Below, one piece after another: positions 58,867 through 64,000 of a stretch of 64,000 nucleotides of DNA. Where the stretch lies: positions 1-64,000 of the forward strand of contig QEYB01001638.1 of the NCBI GenBank assembly GCA_017562135.1, given 5' to 3'. Made by a program: the position numbers and the translations under genes. Position 1 is the first letter of the stretch. Every line of letters begins with the position of its first letter. A model generated the notes under the pieces. The model saw nothing but the letters and a program-made list of their open reading frames with translations. It was not told where the DNA came from and did not search any database. This DNA is from Dipylidium caninum. Its lineage: Eukaryota > Platyhelminthes > Cestoda > Cyclophyllidea > Dipylidiidae.

Positions 58867-61257
58867 CTAGCGAAGGCCTGGTCAGCACGTCAGTGATGCG
58901 ACCCGGCGCTTCGAGCCTGCCACTCCTTCGGGCGAGGACCTGTATGTGGCTCGACACCTGCTTCCGTGTTCTCGTCTCCCGGTTCTCAACTTTATATAGC
59001 GGGCGATTAGCTCGTTTCTGCCTAGGAAAGACAAATACATCATCGCGTTATTGACGACATGTGAGCAAAGCAAGTTGTGTCCTTTCCAGTCAACACGTTC
59101 TATCCAAGACTGTGTTATTGTTGTGATGTTTAACCTAGAGAGAAGTCTACAGCCGCAAACTTATTTCTGAAAAGGAATTTTGCGCGCTGTGTGTCTTTTT
59201 TGACGGCCACTCCTTCCGGCTCATCAATTAACCTAAGAGCTTGTTTTATCCTACTTGTCTTGACTTAATTGCCCTCATGCGGGGGCAGGTCTTTTTAATT
59301 AAATTCGTTCGTCTTTACTAACAAAATAATTTATGTGGTTGAGATTATCCACCGCTTTACCTAAAAAATTCATTACAATGTGTGCATGACTAAGCGCACG
59401 AATGATTCAAATTCTTCAGCCAATAGTTTCATCAGATATCGCTGCTCTATTTAGACAGTTTGGGCACTTTATTTTGCCTGAAAATGAAAAAAATGGACTT
59501 AAGCTTCTCAACTCGTCATTACCTCTTTCCACTCTTTCTTCGTGCATTCGACAAAGTAACGCAATTGGCCACTTACCTCATGTCATATCACAGCATCCTT
59601 GCAGTGGCAAACGATTTTTAACATCATTAACGAAAAAACCACAATTTTGTCAAGTCTTATAAGAAAAGATTGGAAGCAAAGAGGTGCGTTCGCTAGTAAG
59701 TTGAGGTGCATCCAAGGGTTAAAGGTTTGACACGCTTACTTGGGGACTTAATGACAATCAAGGATTCGCAGTGACTAAGTTTCTCGTCAAAAAATCTTCT
59801 CAAATTATTGCGTAATCTGCACTTCTGTGACAGAGTTTTAGTGACCTTCTACGAGTCTCGTCCCACACTCATTTTTGGCCTTCCCTCCCATAACTAGTGC
59901 ACTGCCTGCTCATGGCAAAAGAGGCAGTGATTTGGATACTTGAGAGACCACTTTCCTTTATTCGTCTTTACTGCAACATCACTTGTTCGCAAAAGTTGCT
60001 CGCAGGAAATAGTTGAAGATAGTAAGTTTGTACGACGTTGTGGGGTAACCCATTGACCATAAAATCCACCCCGAATGTACATGTATTTTGCTCTTAGGAT
60101 AACAAGACACCCTAAAGCCCTGATAGTGGTCCTAGCTCTGTATGCGTTTCCATAGGTCAATCTTACGAATATGAAAAGTTTTGCATAAAGATCGGTGACG
60201 CTATAGTAGTATCAATCTGAGATAGAGCTCAGTTGGGCCATTTAAAAGGTGCGCCCATGGTATACACAACATTCAAATTACTAACTGTTCAGAGAACAGA
60301 ACTTTCGTAGTCATTTTACAGCTCCCTGTTATTAGATTATCTCTTGGTTCGCATGATTAATTTAGTCAATATGCCAATAACAAAGTCAAATTAGCTCTAT
60401 TACTGAAATGAAAATAAAGATTGCTTAGAAATGAAACATTGGCCAAAAAGGAGCGCCAATGAAAAGGATCATGTTACTTGTGTTTTGATAAGCATCTAAC
60501 CATTTTTTATATGAACTCATCTGTTACTATCGCATATAGACAACTAGTTCAATGAAGAATTTGTACTCCACTACAAATAAAATGGTAAGACGCAAAAACA
60601 AATTATTCTTGATTAATATTTCCTATAATCTTGAATAAACTAGTGTTTGATACTTAGTATCATAATCTAACCGCCAATTAAACTCAAAATAGCTACTCCG
60701 GCATTGTTCCAAAAAAATCCGAAACAGAATATTTTAGGCTATTTTTCAGACGACGTAGAAGTGGGCATCGTAGTACGAGTCGTAAAAGTAGATGAGTCTC
60801 TTGATTACAAAAATTAGTCAATGAAGATTAAGCACTAATAGACTACGTCGAATCGTTAGCGCTAAATTACCTCACTTCACGAAGGCTATCAAGTGCTCAA
60901 ATGAGTCAGTGAAATAACTTTCTATTACAATATAAGGGAAAGTAGTTATAAAAGTAATACGGGTGCTAATTCCAGCCATATTTCGCTCATTTGCATATAC
61001 AGCGCAAAAAAATTGAACCTGGAGTCATCCAAGTTGTCAAAGTCTGTAGACACTCTCATTACCGCGAAAATGCGGGGAAAGTCAAAAATTAAAAACTTGC
61101 CAAACATCTTGCGTTCTTCAGATAATATGATTTTTCGTCTTCCGCACGGCGGATACACAGTTAAGGCCTCGAAAAAACTCTCTTCGATATCTGGAGACCA
61201 AACACTCTCTCTTACACAAACGTCAGAGGCCTCGCTCATCGGGATCTTCGAGCCCAT
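58867..61257 (-). CDS. TEAD: TEAD/Scalloped transcription factor, TEA domain exons (partial)
   Basis: DNA-binding effector of the Hippo pathway. Exon 1 (61101-61257) encodes an [11 protein letters not shown] leader, [14 protein letters not shown], then [18 protein letters not shown]. Exon 2 (58867-59021, low edge provisional) encodes [14 protein letters not shown] and, in a shifted frame, [17 protein letters not shown]. Together these form the complete three-helix TEA domain. The shift comes from one base missing at about 58976-58977, where the family has GKT. The 2.1-kb intron uses a GCAAGT (GC-AG) donor to keep the invariant Arg of GRNELIARY; a GT-AG alternative 4 nt on would give Lys. The start is set by an in-frame TGA directly before the ATG. 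The YAP-binding C-terminal domain was not located, so the gene model is incomplete. Identity of the TEA domain is certain. Confidence 0.9.
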
Positions 61258-62487
61258 TCAAAACGGCTCCAATAGTAGAATATAAAGACTCGCCAAGGTC
61301 AGTATAGACTATGCCAAGGCACATGTGTATACTAAATAATCCCACGTCTACCGATGTATATGGAGGATAATAACAGTTGTTACACACAGTTGGTAGAGGG
61401 CGATATTAGTAAAGTCTCGCGGACAATTTGTGGAATCGAATCCTGGCGATTTCGACGTTATATAACGATGAATAAGTCCTGTTTATTGTGTGACATGCTA
61501 AATCCTTTTGCTCCTCAATATTACTAAATCGAAACGATGATCAGCACTTTTTGAAGGATTTAATATAGGGTCTCACCGCCTAGCTAGCAGCACGAATGTT
61601 GAACTTAAATATGTCTGGCACACTATAACCTCATAGGACGTAGCAACTAAATCATTTAAGTTTACGCAGCCAGGGTCTTTCCGTGTGCAGTTTGCCGAAA
61701 AGGTTCGCGATGACAAAGTTTACCACTGTACATACACCCATTGTCCTTAGCTCTAATCAGCGTGAACGTATTATCTCGTGATTTCCATTAAATACTGCTA
61801 CCAACACGTGCTATGGTTACTGACCTACCGTGGATATTTCTCTGAATTTTAAAGCTATTGCGTGACGCAATTGAAATCATATATCCTCAGGTGAACGGCT
61901 CATAATGGGAGGTCGAGGCTTCAATAGTATTGTTCTGATACTCAATCCTTCTGGCTTTGGACTGCCATCATGAGAGCTATGCAACTTTCTGACAATTTAT
62001 TTGGTCACTCTGCGACACGAAAAGTAAAAAAAATCACAGTAAGTTTGTGAAGGTCCACATTGGACTTATAACGACAAATTTGCGTATAAGAATATGCAGG
62101 CCTATTTCTTCCTGAGATGTAGTAGAAGCAGTCGCATTAAGCCAAGGCCTCCAAAAGTCACCGGTTCATCATTACTCCCATTCGGACTACAGCTCAGAAG
62201 TTATTCTTTACGTTACTTAACAAATCATTCATAAATCTATTACGTGAATATCCAGCCACTTATAATGTTCTTTGAAACTGGAATCATAAAATTGGATAAC
62301 CACTCGAACCACTTAATGAATTTGACGCTGACTGACCATACTTATGAATCACTTCGTATTTATAATAAAATTTTGTCACTGCCGCATGATAATATTTAAC
62401 TAGATGAGGGTAGTGGGAACTCCTTTTCTCGCCGACAGCTGGATAGACAGCCATCGAATTAGGCACTCTCGGCATTAATGACAGTCT
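61258..62487. other. AT-rich intergenic sequence between TEAD and CEP20
   Basis: Upstream flank of the TEAD gene and 3' flank of CEP20, both on the minus strand. No exon, TATA box or RNA gene recognised. Confidence 0.45.
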
Positions 62488-62493
62488 TTTATT
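62488..62493 (-). other. Poly(A) signal AATAAA for CEP20
   Basis: Canonical hexamer on the minus strand about 230 nt past the stop of CEP20; a second overlapping-type hexamer lies at 62493-62498. Confidence 0.45.
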
Positions 62494-62720
62494 TTATTTT
62501 GCACGACTCTTAGCCTTTTTCCATAGTCTTGCGGGGCACCGATAACGTTGGCCAGTTTCTAATTGCAGCTAGCTCAATTACTAGAAAATATACAAGATAA
62601 GAACCCGCAAATGCGCGTTTAATCTCGCAGCAATTTTTTTACAGTAGCAAACGCATCCAATACTTTATCATGATGGAAAGCTTAATACAAAGTGCCAATC
62701 GAACAACCACATTAATCCTT

Positions 62721-63543
62721 TCATGGCTTCGTGGATCTGAAGTGTTCAACGAAGTAATATAATAGAGGAACTGTCTTATCTTGACCTCCGTTGTCCTCGT
62801 ATGAAGAAGCCTGTACCAGGACAGTAGGCTTGACATTGAGTGTTTGGCACAGAAGTCGACGAGACATCGGATCGAAATTGTGTTTTATTTCGCTTCGGAA
62901 TACGGACTCACTAAATCGAAGGCTATAAGTAAAAAACATGCTGACCTACATCAAAATGCCATAGTTTTAAGAAACTGATAGTTACCCATTCCAGTAATAT
63001 ATTTTCTCACAAGAATACACAATACTGATGGTAATCTGCCCTGAACAAATACACGTTATTCTACGGCTGCTTGGAAGCTCGATTCTGTGGACAAACAAGC
63101 CGTTGCGCCGCAAAACTATACATATGTCATAAAAAGTAAATGGGATAAAAAATCATTTGTTATTAATAATAATTTCTATTTGTCACTGGTAGTTATAGCC
63201 TAACTTCCGTCCCATCAAACCAGGCAAAGGTATTTGTAATCGGAAACCAAGGCTATGGATTACGTCCAGTAAAACGCTTGAGGAGGACTTATGGGAACAA
63301 ATTATTTTACTAAAGGCGCAAATGAGTCACTTACTCATTGAACTTCATGTATTCCAAGATTAGTTCGTTGATTATACACGTTGCCTCATCGACCTCTACG
63401 TCAGAGGGTAGAGTAAGGGTAGGTTTCATTTTATCTATTATGGAAAATATTTCCATTTTTGTGTGTGCTTCAATCCGAGCCAACGCGCCATGTCGCGACA
63501 AAAGATCCAACAACGCTTTTTTTAGGTCACCAACTGTTGCCAT
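62721..63543 (-). CDS. CEP20: Centrosomal protein CEP20 (FOPNL/FOR20)
   Basis: Small LisH-containing protein of centriolar satellites and basal bodies, needed for ciliogenesis. Minus-strand exons 63335-63543 and 62721-62940, joined in phase 2, give 142 residues (human about 174). Exon 1 starts MATVGDLKKALLDLLSRHG, matching MATVAELKAVLKDTLEKKG of human CEP20, and carries INELILEYMKF (human INELIREYLEF) from the LisH motif. Exon 2 matches the rest: FTYSLRFSES, a PMSRRLL segment, then KTVPLLYYFVEHF (human NTIPLLYGILAHF). The variable human C-terminal tail is absent; the frame ends at a TGA soon after EHFRST. Intron 394 nt with a GTAAGT donor. No frame breaks. A second ciliary gene in this window, but 24 kb from IFT81, so no clustering is implied. 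Confidence 0.9.
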
Positions 63544-64000
63544 GACAATCGTTCAGATAAACGTATTCAGTATGAACAAAGTCAGCTCGGTAAAATAACA
63601 CAATTTTCGATATCCGACTAAGCCGAGATATTATTTGCCTTAGACGCGTAGTGGCGATTATCTTGCGCAATTTTTTCAAGTTAATGCAACAGAGTGGACC
63701 CAATCGCGCAGAGGGCGAAGTCAGATATGCATCTAATTTGAATGCACAATTTCATGGTTTATTGCAAAATAACTTGAAATTCATGGTAAAGACGTGTACG
63801 TACACATGCTAATGAGTTTCCTGCTCATTTATGTCTCACTCACTAAAAATACTAAGTAATTTGATAGATACTCTCTCTGTAACATCAGCGACTTGATGTC
63901 CTAACTGATAACCTCAAGTATTCGGCATAAACCACCCTAAGGTCCGCTGGTGTGTAGGTAATTACCGCAATCGGCCGGTAACCTTATAAGTGTCAGATAC
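63544..64000. other. Upstream flank of CEP20
   Basis: AT-rich sequence upstream of the CEP20 start codon. No TATA box or other gene recognised before the window ends. Confidence 0.4.

Noticed and set aside
61400..61460. tRNA-like GAATCGAATCC segment
   Set aside because: No matching A box, acceptor stem or cloverleaf could be built around it.

Overview
The window is eukaryotic and reads as a metazoan, most likely a parasitic flatworm (Neodermata). The evidence is intron-rich genes of animal families, several introns of only 29-33 nt crowded at the 5' ends of genes, start codons sitting just downstream of strong AG acceptors (as in spliced-leader trans-splicing lineages), and a family of small EF-hand proteins in a local cluster. 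Cestode versus trematode cannot be decided from this sequence. No bacterial operons, CRISPR array, rRNA or convincing tRNA was seen.

Layout from left to right. 4.8-6.2 kb (+): mitochondrial ribosomal protein L49. 8.2-9.8 kb (+), 12.5-13.4 kb (-), 15.4-16.6 kb (-) and 26.9-28.4 kb (-): four paralogous EF-hand genes. All have the same three-coding-exon plan with identical intron phases and an exactly 95-nt middle exon. 21.2-25.6 kb (+), between the EF-hand genes: a complete BMP2/4 (Dpp)-type ligand. 32.3-39.0 kb (-): IFT81 in 12 exons. 40.3-48.3 kb (-): an hnRNP U-type protein (SAP, SPRY, P-loop kinase-like domain, RGG) whose C-terminus is spread over a row of twelve in-frame small exons of 30-81 nt coding for Tyr/Gln/Gly-rich sequence. 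48.8-54.2 kb (+), divergent from it: a G-alpha-12/13-type subunit. 58.9-61.3 kb (-): the TEA DNA-binding domain of a TEAD/Scalloped factor. 62.7-63.5 kb (-): CEP20 (FOPNL/FOR20). The genes do not form one pathway. IFT81 and CEP20 are both ciliary or basal-body genes, and BMP, G-alpha and TEAD are signalling or transcription genes, but there is no operon-like spacing. Long stretches between genes hold nothing I can recognise.

A recurring oddity is that several conserved genes (MRPL49, one EF-hand gene, IFT81, G-alpha, TEAD) carry 1-2 nt indels in conserved coding sequence, often in short repeats. Neighbouring genes (BMP, hnRNP U, CEP20, three EF-hand genes) are intact. Uncorrected assembly errors are the simplest reading, so frame breaks here should not be taken as proof of pseudogenes. 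The most interesting biology is the symmetric small-exon array in the hnRNP U-like gene and the rigid architecture of the EF-hand cluster.
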